From positions 1-17,784 of the forward strand of contig CATZDY010000053.1 of assembly GCA_958417755.1 (NCBI GenBank): a stretch of DNA of 17,784 nucleotides. Direction: 5' to 3'. Shown piece after piece: positions 1-8,108 of the stretch. The notes beneath the pieces are model-generated. The model had not been told where the DNA came from, did no database searches, and saw nothing but the letters and a program-made list of their open reading frames with translations. Every line of letters starts with the position of its first letter. The stretch's first letter is position 1. A program made the position numbers and the translations under genes. Source of the stretch: an uncultured Peptococcaceae bacterium (lineage in GTDB: Bacteria > Bacillota > Desulfotomaculia > Desulfotomaculales > Desulfocucumaceae).

Positions 1-212
1 TCTTTCCGTTCAATCTTTCCTGCAATGCTTTCCCAGCTTTTAATCCTGGCTTCCAACCGGTATAAAGGATATTGTTTAATTTGTAAGCGATAGGCTTTGC
101 GGTATTTTTCCAAAAATGCTTTCAGGTCTTCCACAATGGAATCAGCTGCTGTACAGTAATCTTCATAATTATTAAAATATTCTTTTTTAATTTCCACTAA
201 ATTGTCGTGCAA
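1..212 (-). CDS. RelA/SpoT-domain protein (probable GTP pyrophosphokinase-like), N-terminal part, cut by window edge
   Basis: An open minus-strand frame runs off the left edge, so about 70 N-terminal residues are visible. It is rich in Lys, Glu and Tyr and ends in a segment (YRLEARIKSWESIAGKIERK) resembling the Arg-x-Lys...Ser-Ile...Lys...Arg-Lys stretch that opens the catalytic domain of small alarmone synthetases. Such enzymes transfer pyrophosphate from ATP to GDP or GTP to make (p)ppGpp in the cytoplasm. I chose the TTG at 212 because a GGGAGG Shine-Dalgarno (221-226) lies 8 bases upstream. An in-frame ATG at 233 adds seven residues but has no ribosome site. The gene follows the ABC-F gene by about 60 bases on the same strand and may be co-transcribed. 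The catalytic residues lie outside the window, so family membership is an inference from a short segment. Confidence 0.5.
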   Translation of the reverse strand, partial: MHDNLVEIKKEYFNNYEDYCTAADSIVEDLKAFLEKYRKAYRLQIKQYPLYRLEARIKSWESIAGKIERK

Positions 213-225
213 GGTATTTTCCTCC

Positions 226-245
226 CTTGACATGCAGATGTCAAG
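226..245. repeat. Perfect inverted repeat before the RelA/SpoT-like gene
   Basis: CTTGACATGCAGATGTCAAG has perfect 8-base arms (226-233 and 238-245) around GCAG. On the minus strand it lies immediately upstream of the GGGAGG ribosome site of the edge gene. It could be an operator or an mRNA hairpin. No T-tract follows on either strand, so it is not a standard terminator. Confidence 0.5.
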
Positions 246-270
246 ATTTGTTGGCTATATGCAAAATAAG

Positions 271-2169
271 TTATGATTCTTTTGTTTCACAGGATTCTAA
301 CAATTGGGTCCATTCCTGATAGGATTGGGCCAATGTCTTTTGTAAATCTTCCACTTGTTGATTTTTTTCTAATAATAATTCTACATTTTGATAAACAGAA
401 GGCTGTTCCATTTCCTGTTGCAAATGAAGAATTTGATTTTCTATTTCTTCAATGGATTGTTCTAAAAAAGCGATTTGTTTCTGTTGCTTTTCTTGTTTTC
501 TTTTTTCAGCTTTTTGTAATTGATAATCATTTTTAGCCATTGGATTTGCTTTGCTTTCTTGCTGAGGGGATAAAGTTTGTTGTATTTTTTGTGCTTTTTT
601 CATTTGATAATATTGGTAATCCCCGGGGAAATCCAAGATGCCTGTGGGTGTTAATTCCCAAATTCTGGTTGCTATTTTTTGTAAGAAATAGCGGTCATGG
701 GAAATGAAAACTATGGTTCCTTCATAATGGAGCAAGGCTTTTTCAAGGATTTCCCTGGCATATATATCCAGATGGTTGGTGGGTTCATCCAATAATAACA
801 GATTGGCTTGTAATAAAGATAGCTTTGCCAAAGAAACCCTGGCTTTTTCTCCGCCGCTCAATTGATTCATGGTTTTAAACACAGCATCGTCTTTTAATAG
901 AAAACCTGCCAAAAGGGAACGTATTTCTTGTTCCGTATGGCTGGGAAATTGATCCCATACTTCATTTAGTACTGAGTTGTTGGTGATTTGGTTTGTTTGC
1001 TCCTGTTGATAATATCCGATATTAACATGATGCCCCAAACGGATGGAGCCTTTTAGAGGGATTAAAATGCTGGCAATGTTTTTTAACAACGTGGTTTTGC
1101 CAATGCCATTGGGTCCAATGAGGGCAATGCGTTCTCCTTTGGTAATTGTGCCGGAAATATGTTGAGCCAAAAGAACATTGGGATAACCAATGCTTATATC
1201 TTGCAGCTGAATCACTTCATTGCCGCTTTGATGATGGATTTTAAAAGAAAAATGAGCGCTTTTGGTGGCCACAGGCTTTTCCACAGGGACCATTTTGGCA
1301 AGCATCTTTTCTCTGCTTTTGGCCCTGGCTGTGGTAGAAGCCCGGGCCATATTTTTATCAATAAATTCTTGCTGACGAAGGATTTCGCTTTTTTGTTTGC
1401 GATACATTTTTTCTTGTAAGCGGATTTTTTCTTCTTTTAAGACCAGAAAGCGACTATAATTGCCATTGTATTGGCAAGTTTTTTTATGTTCCAGTTCATA
1501 GGTAATGGTGGTTACTTCATCCAGAAAGAAGCGGTCGTGGGATACCACCAAAACAGCTTTGGTATATGTTTTTAAGTACTGCTCCAGCCATATAAGGGTT
1601 TCTGTATCCAGGTAGTTTGTAGGTTCATCCAAGATAAGCAATTGAGGATTTGACAACAATTGCTTGGCTAAGGCAAGGCGAGTTTTTTGTCCCCCACTCA
1701 AGGTATGAATCATGGTTTGATATTGTTCTGGAGCAAAACGAAGTCCTTTTAATACTCTGGCTATATTGGCTTTATAGGTATAGCCGCCCAAAAGACGAAA
1801 TTTTTCTGTCAGGGCATCATATTGAAGAATTGTTTCTGGATGGGTTAAATGTTGCTCCATTTGCTGCAATTGATTTTCCATTTCCAATAAAGGTTGGAAG
1901 GGCTCTAGCATTTCATCCCAAATACATTTGTCCGAATCCAGACCGCTATCTTGGGCCAAATAACCGTAGACAAGATCAGAAGCTTTGATAACATCTCCTT
2001 GATCCGCTGGAAGCAATCCTACCATAATTTTCAATAATGTGGATTTCCCTGCGCCATTGGCGCCCACCAGGCCAATTTTATCTTTGTCATGAATGGTAAT
2101 GGTTGCATCTTCCAATATAATTTTATCTGCATAGGACTTTTGTACATGACTGGTCTGTAATATGATCAT
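271..2169 (-). CDS. ABC-F family ATPase (ribosome-associated, no membrane domain)
   Basis: This 632-residue protein has two ABC ATPase domains and no membrane segment, the ABC-F layout. Domain 1 has Walker A GANGAGKST (residues 36-44), signature LSGGQ and Walker B LLILDEPTNYLD. Domain 2 has GPNGIGKTT (from residue 352), signature LSGGE and LLLLDEPTNHLD. A charged linker joins them, and the Lys/Glu/Gln-rich C-terminal 80 or so residues look like a coiled coil, as in YdiF- or Uup-type members. Known ABC-F proteins bind the ribosomal E site and either rescue stalled translation or protect against antibiotics; sequence alone does not say which applies here. The ATG at 2169 is preceded by AGAGG at suitable distance. 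An upstream in-frame ATG at 2211 lacks a ribosome site and precedes the domain start by 14 extra residues. The gene is divergent from the jetA-like gene. Confidence 0.9.
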   Translation of the reverse strand: MIILQTSHVQKSYADKIILEDATITIHDKDKIGLVGANGAGKSTLLKIMVGLLPADQGDVIKASDLVYGYLAQDSGLDSDKCIWDEMLEPFQPLLEMENQLQQMEQHLTHPETILQYDALTEKFRLLGGYTYKANIARVLKGLRFAPEQYQTMIHTLSGGQKTRLALAKQLLSNPQLLILDEPTNYLDTETLIWLEQYLKTYTKAVLVVSHDRFFLDEVTTITYELEHKKTCQYNGNYSRFLVLKEEKIRLQEKMYRKQKSEILRQQEFIDKNMARASTTARAKSREKMLAKMVPVEKPVATKSAHFSFKIHHQSGNEVIQLQDISIGYPNVLLAQHISGTITKGERIALIGPNGIGKTTLLKNIASILIPLKGSIRLGHHVNIGYYQQEQTNQITNNSVLNEVWDQFPSHTEQEIRSLLAGFLLKDDAVFKTMNQLSGGEKARVSLAKLSLLQANLLLLDEPTNHLDIYAREILEKALLHYEGTIVFISHDRYFLQKIATRIWELTPTGILDFPGDYQYYQMKKAQKIQQTLSPQQESKANPMAKNDYQLQKAEKRKQEKQQKQIAFLEQSIEEIENQILHLQQEMEQPSVYQNVELLLEKNQQVEDLQKTLAQSYQEWTQLLESCETKES

Positions 2170-2260
2170 TTGTTTACCTCTATAATGGTGTTCATTTTTA
2201 TGAATAACCAATGAAGCATTGCTATTCTGATAAAAGTTTACCCTATCACTATGCCTGGCA

Positions 2261-2304
2261 CAAGGTATGAATAAAAATTACCTTGGAAAATAAGGTATTT
2301 TTTT
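2261..2304 (+). promoter_or_regulatory. Three complementary CAAGGTA/TACCTTG elements, last followed by T7 (operator or attenuator candidate)
   Basis: In the divergent region between the ABC-F and jetA-like genes, CAAGGTA (2261-2267), TACCTTG (2279-2285) and AAGGTA (2292-2297) follow one another, and seven Ts follow the last (2298-2304). Element 2 can pair with element 1 or with element 3. On the plus strand the 2:3 hairpin plus T-run resembles a small intrinsic terminator, with 1:2 as competitor. The stems are only 6-7 bp, so a set of protein-binding half-sites is equally possible. Confidence 0.4.
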
Positions 2305-2350
2305 CTATTCAAAATATGTTATGGATTTGCTTAAACGCTAGGAAAGATGT

Positions 2351-2380
2351 TTGTGAAGCAAGAATGGCCTGGTATATAAT
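2351..2380 (+). promoter_or_regulatory. Probable sigma-A promoter of the jetABC-like operon
   Basis: A perfect -10 TATAAT (2375-2380) is preceded by TTGTGA (2351-2356, 4 of 6 matches to TTGACA) with an 18-base spacer. Transcription would begin near 2387, about 40 bases before the jetA-like start. Confidence 0.55.
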
Positions 2381-2424
2381 AAAAATATGAGGCAATAACA
2401 AAATCAAAGGTTGTGGTGAAACGT

Positions 2425-3855
2425 ATGTTTTTTCATGAAATCATACCTGAACGGTTTTTTTCAATTTTAGCTTCCAAGAATAAAGAGATTTATCTTACTG
2501 CCTTGTTATTAATCCACCGTTATTATCGCCAAGAGCTTCTTTTGCGTAAAACGGACATCATTGCTTTGTTTATTCATCATTTAGAAGAGCGTATGATGGA
2601 TTTGGTCAGTGATGAAGGAGATGAGCTTGTATTGGAAAGGAATTTATCCAGTCGAGCTCATTATTTGTTGCGCAAATTTGTTGCCACAGGTTGGTTGGAA
2701 AGGGAATATCAGCATCATTCCTTTGAAGAATTTTTGGTGGTGCCAGAATATGCTGCTGTGTTATTGGGCGCTTTGCAAGATTTATTGGAGGATAACCCCA
2801 GTGAGTATAATTCCTTGGTTTATTCTACTTATTCCTGTTTAGGAATGGCGGACTCGGAACGGGATGATTTTATGTTGGAAGCGCTTTTGCAGTCTTATGG
2901 TGCTACGGGAAAATTAAAAGAAAATCTGCGGAGATTGTACAATAATATGCGTCGTTATTATCAAAAATTGCAGCAAAAAGAGGCTATTCAAGATATTATG
3001 CAAGAGCATTTTGATGTGTATCAAGTATTGATTTTGGATCGAATGTATCATCCTCTAAAAACATTTGATAGTATCCCGCGTTATAAAACTAGAATTTTAC
3101 ATATTCTACGGAGCTGGCTGGCAGATTCCCAAGTGGTGGAACATTTAACCCAATTGATGATAAAAAAAGGATTTTATGTTGAGCTGCAGGATGATAACCG
3201 GAGGGAAGAAGCGCTTAATGAAGTATTGCGTATGTTGGGTGAAATGATTGATACCTATGAAACCATTGAAATCACTTTGCGGGAAATTGATAAAAAGAAT
3301 GCAGATTATACAAAAGCATTGGTGGAAAGAACCAAATATTTGCTCAATGAAGACCGGGGTGTGCGGGGAAAACTGGTGGAGGTTTTGAAACAAGCCTCTA
3401 TTTTGGAGAAGCAACAACAAGAGGTAGATATTTTACAAGAAGGCTTTCTCTTATTTAAACAAAACTATGTGGATGAAGATTCTTTGTATCGGGTGAGACA
3501 AAAAAGAATTGTGGAGGAGGGAACGTTTCTGGCCGTTTCTTCCACTGTTTCCCAGCATGACTTGGAATCTGAGCTGCAGCAATTTGTCTTTAGGGTGCAA
3601 GAAAGTCTTACCCAACAAGATGTGATTAATTTTATCACTGATTTTTTAAAGGATAAGGAACAGGTGCATAGTCAGGATATTCTATTAGCGAATAATGATG
3701 ATTTTATTAAACTGATTTTAGCAGTGGTCAAATCCACGGATGTTGAGATGCCCTTTGTTGTTCATTTTTTGGAAGGTTATATTGATAGCAATGGATATCG
3801 CATTCCTAAAATGGTTTTTACCCCTAAAAAGGAGGAATCTTCTGGTGTGGCATAG
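2425..3855 (+). CDS. JetA-like subunit (kleisin-type) of a Wadjet/MksBEF SMC complex
   Basis: This soluble protein of 476 residues (from ATG 2425) opens with FHEIIPERFFSILASKNKEIY, resembling the start of type III Wadjet JetA proteins (DUF5716) as I remember them. It is first in an overlapping three-gene operon with a KITE-like and an SMC-like gene, the expected JetA-JetB-JetC order. In such complexes JetA is the kleisin-like bridge between SMC heads. The body is mainly alpha-helical, with a Lys/Glu-rich stretch at about residues 260-340 that may be coiled coil. GTG codons at 2413 and 2416 are alternative starts. I prefer ATG 2425 because the conserved N-terminus aligns there and GGTGA lies 5 bases upstream. 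Family assignment rests on context plus N-terminal resemblance, not on a search. Confidence 0.75.
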   Translation: MFFHEIIPERFFSILASKNKEIYLTALLLIHRYYRQELLLRKTDIIALFIHHLEERMMDLVSDEGDELVLERNLSSRAHYLLRKFVATGWLEREYQHHSFEEFLVVPEYAAVLLGALQDLLEDNPSEYNSLVYSTYSCLGMADSERDDFMLEALLQSYGATGKLKENLRRLYNNMRRYYQKLQQKEAIQDIMQEHFDVYQVLILDRMYHPLKTFDSIPRYKTRILHILRSWLADSQVVEHLTQLMIKKGFYVELQDDNRREEALNEVLRMLGEMIDTYETIEITLREIDKKNADYTKALVERTKYLLNEDRGVRGKLVEVLKQASILEKQQQEVDILQEGFLLFKQNYVDEDSLYRVRQKRIVEEGTFLAVSSTVSQHDLESELQQFVFRVQESLTQQDVINFITDFLKDKEQVHSQDILLANNDDFIKLILAVVKSTDVEMPFVVHFLEGYIDSNGYRIPKMVFTPKKEESSGVA

Positions 3856-4498
3856 GGATTGGTCATTGCTTTCCCTGGAGGAACGGGAACAATTTTCGCG
3901 GATTGTCAATGGGTTGTTGGCAAAGACTTTTCTTTTACGGGAACGCATGGCCCAAAAGGACAAATCCTTAATTGTGGATAAGGATTTCCGATTTGTTGAA
4001 CGATATTATCAATTATGTAAAGATTTTTTAAACATTGCTGGTTGGGAGCTGGAAGTGGATTCGGATTATGGGGTAGCCTTTGTGGTGAATCGATACGGGT
4101 ATAACCGCTTTCGTTTGGATAAGGTTTCCACTTATTTTTTATATGCATTGCGTTTGATTTATGAAGAAGAGCGGGATAAATTGACCATAGGGCGGGAAGT
4201 GATTACCACAGTGGCGAATGTGGTGCAAAAGCTACATGTTTTGGGGTTGTTGGATCGTAAAATCACAGAGAACCTATTGGCAGAAACCTTTGGTTTGTTC
4301 AAAGAGTTTAATATCATAGAAAAATTGGATCACAATTGGCTAGATCCGGAAAGCAGGGTATTGATTTATCCTTCTATATTGTTTGTGGTCAGCAGTGAGC
4401 GCATTGATTATGTCTATCAACAATTATGTAAAAAGGACCAGGCAACTGTTGACCAACAAGATGAGGAAGGGAATGTGAATCTTGAAACTGATCAGTAA
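3845..4498 (+). CDS. JetB-like subunit (KITE-type) of a Wadjet/MksBEF SMC complex
   Basis: About 217 residues, the size expected of JetB/MksE-type KITE subunits (DUF6063-like in type III Wadjet). Predicted tandem winged-helix character fits: mixed helices with a segment LYALRLIYEEERDKL near the middle, followed by helices and short strands. The GTG at 3845 is chosen because GGAGG (3831-3835) lies 9 bases upstream. The frame is open further upstream, but that part (from 3740) is out-of-frame jetA sequence with hydrophobic, unlikely content. The gene overlaps the jetA-like stop by 11 bases and the jetC-like start by 17 bases, implying translational coupling and fixed stoichiometry. Its proposed role is to bind the kleisin and regulate the SMC ATPase. 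I recognise it mainly by position and size. Confidence 0.7.
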   Translation: MWHRDWSLLSLEEREQFSRIVNGLLAKTFLLRERMAQKDKSLIVDKDFRFVERYYQLCKDFLNIAGWELEVDSDYGVAFVVNRYGYNRFRLDKVSTYFLYALRLIYEEERDKLTIGREVITTVANVVQKLHVLGLLDRKITENLLAETFGLFKEFNIIEKLDHNWLDPESRVLIYPSILFVVSSERIDYVYQQLCKKDQATVDQQDEEGNVNLETDQ

Positions 4499-7400
4499 AT
4501 TATTATTAATTAATTGGCATTACTTTAGGCACCAATTGGTTGAATTTGAAAGAATTAATTTTCTAACAGGTGTCAATGGTTCAGGAAAGTCTACTTTAAT
4601 CGATGCCTTACAAATGTTGTTGTTAGGGGATACAGTGGGGTCATTTTTTAATAAAGCTGCCAATGAAAAATCCCGTAGAAATCTAAAAGGGTATTTGCGG
4701 GGAGAAATAGCGGAAAATGAAGAAAACGGCTTGGTTTATTTACGAAATGGTAATTTTAGTAGTTATGTGGTGGGAGAATTTCTGGATACAGTAAAAGAAA
4801 AAACCTTTTGTTTTGGTTTGGTATTTGATTGTGTAGCTTCTGGAGATTATCAGCATCGTTTTTTTGTCTTGGAAAGCTCTTTGCCAGACCATCATTTTAT
4901 CCACCAGCAAGTTCCTTATTCCATGGATGCTTTAAAAAAGGTATTATATGAAACCTATGGCAGGCAAAAGGTGGAATTCTATGATTCTAACCAGCGTTAT
5001 CGAGAAGTATTTCGGGGCAAAATGGGTAATTTGAATGAAAGATTTTTTCAGTTATTTAAAAAATCCGTACCATTTTCCCCAATTATGGATATTAAAGGGT
5101 TTATCAGTGAATTTGTCTGTGATATTCGGGGAGAAATCGAAATATCTGATATGGTGGAAAATATTCGTTATTATAGACAACTGGAACGTGAACAATTGTT
5201 GGTGCAAAAACGTATTGAAGATTTGCAAGAAATTGCCCAATGTTACCAAGCTTATGAGGCTCAAAAACAGGAAGTGCAGTTGCATCAGTATTTAATCAAC
5301 AGAATTTTTTTTGCTCAAGTAACAGAAAAGATAAAGGCTCGTGAAAGAGAGATTATGGATGTAATAACAAAAAAGGAAAACGTGAAAAAGGATTTATGCT
5401 TATTGGAACAGTCTTTGGATGATTTAGATAGATTGAAAGACGATTTGATTGTACACAGAAGTACTTCAGAGGTTTGGTCCAAAGCGTATCATTTAAAAGA
5501 AGAAAAGGATCGTTTGCAAGACCAAATGGAAGTATTGAAAAAAAATCGCTGGCGTTTGGAAAACACATTGGTTCAGGCAGCCACTTCATGGAAGGAATTG
5601 GGGCAAGAATGTTTGGCTGCTGGAGAACAAGAAAGCTTGCCCTTGGGGGATGTAACAGCAGCAGTGGATTGTTTGCAAAATATGAGTGCCCCTGGGGGAG
5701 TGCTGGATGGAGAAGCCTTAAGAGGTATTAGCAATACCATGCATCATGTGCGTCAGCAATGTATGAGTGCACATGCCAAATACAAAGAGGAACGCTTGGG
5801 GATCCGGCATCGAATGAATCAATTGGAACAAGAAATAAAAAATTTATCCCAGGGGGTAAAACCATATAGCAAACAGCTGGTTGGTTTTATAGAAATTGTT
5901 ACAAAAGAAATAGAACAAAACCATGGGATAAAGGTGGCACCTGAAGTTTTTGCTGATACCATTGAGGTGCGCGATGAAAAATGGCGTCATGCTGTGGAAG
6001 GATATTTATACAGTCAAAAATTTCACTTGTTAATCGATCCCTCCTATTTTCAGACAGCCCTAGCAGTGTATGAGCGTCTAAAATTCAAGCATGAATTCTA
6101 TGATTTAGGGCTTGTGGATGTGGGCAAAGTGATGGCCAGGGCACCTAAGGCAATGGCTGGAAGTTTGGCGGAGGAAATCATGCCTGCCCATGAGCAGGCA
6201 AGGGTTTATACAGCTTTATTGTTGGGACGGGTTATGAAATGTGAAAGGGTGGAGGATTTACGTCAATACGATACAGCCATTACACCCAGCGGAATGTTGT
6301 ACCAACGATTTGTGGTCAGACAAATCAATCCCAAACGGTATCGGCAACCTTATATCGGCAGGTGTGCTGTGGCAGAGCAGTTAAAAACAAAACAGCATGA
6401 AATGAAGATGTTGCAGGAAAAGGCAAGTATGTTGCAATTTCGTTGCCAGTTGTATGAAAAATGGAGTAAAATACCTGGTATTTCAGATAATGATATTCAT
6501 AATCTATTAGAATGGTCCGCTTCTTTGGCTCAATGGTCTTATTATGAGCAAAGATTGGCTGCCTGTGTAAAAACCTATGGTCAATTGGATTTGTCCAATG
6601 TGATGCAAATGAAGGAACAGCTTACCCAAGTCATGGAACAACAAAAAAGCTTGCAGGAACAAAAAGTAATCATGATTCAAGAGCAGAGTAAATTGGAAAA
6701 CAGGTTGGAGGTATTACAAGAAAGTCTGGAGGATTTACAAAAGCAAGGGCAGCAAAAGCAAGGGGAATTGGAGAATCAATATGCCCAAAAGTGGTGTCAT
6801 GATGTGGGAGAGCCCTGTTATAGGGAGATAGAAGCAGAGCAAAATGATATTGCCATGGAGCAACAAAAGGCGTTGTTGGAACATGTGGTCGTGCTTGCCC
6901 GTAACCAAAGGGATCAATTATTGCAGTTAAGGGGAAATTATAACCACACGTATAAAGCTTCCTTGGATATTTTGCAAGAACATCAACAGGATTGGGAAAA
7001 GGAGCAAAAGCGTTTAGAAGAAACCACTTTGTCCGCTTATGGGGAAAGGATTCAAAGAGCCAGGGAAAAGGCGCAACGTCAGTTTCAAGAGGATTTTATC
7101 AGTAAATTGCGCGAGAATATTGAGACTGTGGAAAGACAGCTGTTGGAATTGAATTTAGCCCTTCGGGATATTCCCTTTGGCAAGGATCGATATCATTTTA
7201 GTATTACGCCCAACAAACAATATCAGCGGTACTATCATATGATAATGAGTAATATGCTGCTACAAGGATACAATGTATTTTCTGAGGAATTTCAAAATAA
7301 ATATCAAGATGTAGTCAATGATTTATTTAACCGAGTGATAGCAGGGGAACAGGATGAGATGAGTTCTGAACGATATAGGGAAATGGAGCGGGATTTGGCT

Positions 7401-7823
7401 CATTTTACGGATTTCCGTACCTATTTGGAGTTTGATTTAATTGTTGTGGATGAACAAGGCAATGAATCCAGGCTTTCCAGAATAATCAGTAAAAAGTCTG
7501 GGGGGGAAACCCAGACCCCTTTTTATATTTCTGTGTTGGCTTCTTTTGTCCAGATTTACCGGGTAAAACAACAAGGATTTAACAATACATTGAGGCTCAT
7601 TGTTTTTGATGAAGCATATAGTAAAATGGATCATCAACGAATCAAAGAAAGCATCAACTTGGTCAGGGATTTGGATTTGCAGTTGCTGATTTCCGCACCA
7701 ACGGAAAAAATAGCGGATATCGCCCCCCTGGTGGATCGTAATTTATGCATTACCAGGCTTAAGTCTGAATCCTTTGTAAAAGCTTTTGATCCCCAAAGGA
7801 TGAAAAGCCCTGCAACAATATGA
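4482..7823 (+). CDS. JetC-like SMC/MukB-type ATPase of a Wadjet/MksBEF complex
   Basis: A 1113-residue SMC-like ATPase. Walker A GVNGSGKST is at residues 30-38 (Lys36), followed by LIDALQMLLLGD as in JetC/MukB-type proteins. Long Gln/Glu/Lys-rich coiled-coil arms span roughly 245-460 and 650-900 around a hinge-like globular region (about 470-650, including DEKWRHAVEGYL). The C-terminal head has signature SGGE from Ser1006, a Walker B ending in FDEA (Asp1043, Glu1044), and a D-loop-like SKMDHQR. This layout folds into an SMC rod with an ATPase head that extrudes or compacts DNA. The TTG start at 4482 has AAGGG 10 bases upstream and overlaps the jetB-like gene, so weak initiation coupled to upstream translation is likely. 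No JetD-like gene follows. Confidence 0.85.
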   Translation: MKLISKLLLINWHYFRHQLVEFERINFLTGVNGSGKSTLIDALQMLLLGDTVGSFFNKAANEKSRRNLKGYLRGEIAENEENGLVYLRNGNFSSYVVGEFLDTVKEKTFCFGLVFDCVASGDYQHRFFVLESSLPDHHFIHQQVPYSMDALKKVLYETYGRQKVEFYDSNQRYREVFRGKMGNLNERFFQLFKKSVPFSPIMDIKGFISEFVCDIRGEIEISDMVENIRYYRQLEREQLLVQKRIEDLQEIAQCYQAYEAQKQEVQLHQYLINRIFFAQVTEKIKAREREIMDVITKKENVKKDLCLLEQSLDDLDRLKDDLIVHRSTSEVWSKAYHLKEEKDRLQDQMEVLKKNRWRLENTLVQAATSWKELGQECLAAGEQESLPLGDVTAAVDCLQNMSAPGGVLDGEALRGISNTMHHVRQQCMSAHAKYKEERLGIRHRMNQLEQEIKNLSQGVKPYSKQLVGFIEIVTKEIEQNHGIKVAPEVFADTIEVRDEKWRHAVEGYLYSQKFHLLIDPSYFQTALAVYERLKFKHEFYDLGLVDVGKVMARAPKAMAGSLAEEIMPAHEQARVYTALLLGRVMKCERVEDLRQYDTAITPSGMLYQRFVVRQINPKRYRQPYIGRCAVAEQLKTKQHEMKMLQEKASMLQFRCQLYEKWSKIPGISDNDIHNLLEWSASLAQWSYYEQRLAACVKTYGQLDLSNVMQMKEQLTQVMEQQKSLQEQKVIMIQEQSKLENRLEVLQESLEDLQKQGQQKQGELENQYAQKWCHDVGEPCYREIEAEQNDIAMEQQKALLEHVVVLARNQRDQLLQLRGNYNHTYKASLDILQEHQQDWEKEQKRLEETTLSAYGERIQRAREKAQRQFQEDFISKLRENIETVERQLLELNLALRDIPFGKDRYHFSITPNKQYQRYYHMIMSNMLLQGYNVFSEEFQNKYQDVVNDLFNRVIAGEQDEMSSERYREMERDLAHFTDFRTYLEFDLIVVDEQGNESRLSRIISKKSGGETQTPFYISVLASFVQIYRVKQQGFNNTLRLIVFDEAYSKMDHQRIKESINLVRDLDLQLLISAPTEKIADIAPLVDRNLCITRLKSESFVKAFDPQRMKSPATI

Positions 7824-7862
7824 TACTGCCATGTATTGAGCAGATTTCTGATTGGTGCATCG

Positions 7863-7877
7863 AATGATTTTATCATT
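7863..7877. repeat. Fur/PerR-like AT-rich palindrome downstream of the jetC-like gene
   Basis: AATGATTTTATCATT is a perfect inverted repeat (6-base arms around TTT) 40 bases after the jetC-like stop. It resembles half of a Fur-family box, but such AT-rich palindromes arise easily by chance. Confidence 0.3.
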
Positions 7878-7903
7878 ATTTTTATCATGTCCAAAGAAAT
7901 GTA

Positions 7904-7942
7904 AGGATTGTTATGGATAGATTCTATGACAATCCTAATTTT
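7904..7942 (+). terminator. Probable terminator hairpin of the jetABC-like operon
   Basis: AGGATTGT (7904-7911) pairs perfectly with ACAATCCT (7929-7936). The stem continues inward to about 14 pairs with two G-T wobbles, around the loop TAGAT. A weak T-rich tail (AATTTTAT) follows. The stem is convincing; the poor T-tract lowers confidence in its termination strength. Confidence 0.5.
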
Positions 7943-8025
7943 ATCGATGTAATATTTTGATAATTTGGAAAGATAGAATAGGAAAAAAGCTTACATTATA
8001 TGATTGGATGGTTTTACCCCTGGAT

Positions 8026-8062
8026 TGCTACAATATGCTAAAAAACAACCAATTGTAGCATA
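8026..8062 (+). promoter_or_regulatory. Overlapping competing inverted repeats before the Na/Pi cotransporter gene
   Basis: TGCTACAAT (8026-8034) pairs with ATTGTAGCA (8052-8060), while TATGCTA (8034-8040) pairs with TAGCATA (8056-8062). The two hairpins share the right-hand arm and exclude each other. TACAAT (8029-8034) could also be a -10 box, with only a weak -35. The element lies about 50 bases before the start codon, so it may be an operator or a leader-RNA switch. No T-tract follows. Confidence 0.4.
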
Positions 8063-8108
8063 TAAATAAAATATAAAGAATTGTTTTATCAGGAAGAAGT
8101 GTTTAGGA

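Noticed and set aside
3740..3844. Longer jetB-like N-terminus from ATG 3740
   Set aside because: It would overlap jetA by over 100 bases and encode a hydrophobic leader unlike this cytoplasmic family; GTG 3845 has a strong ribosome site.
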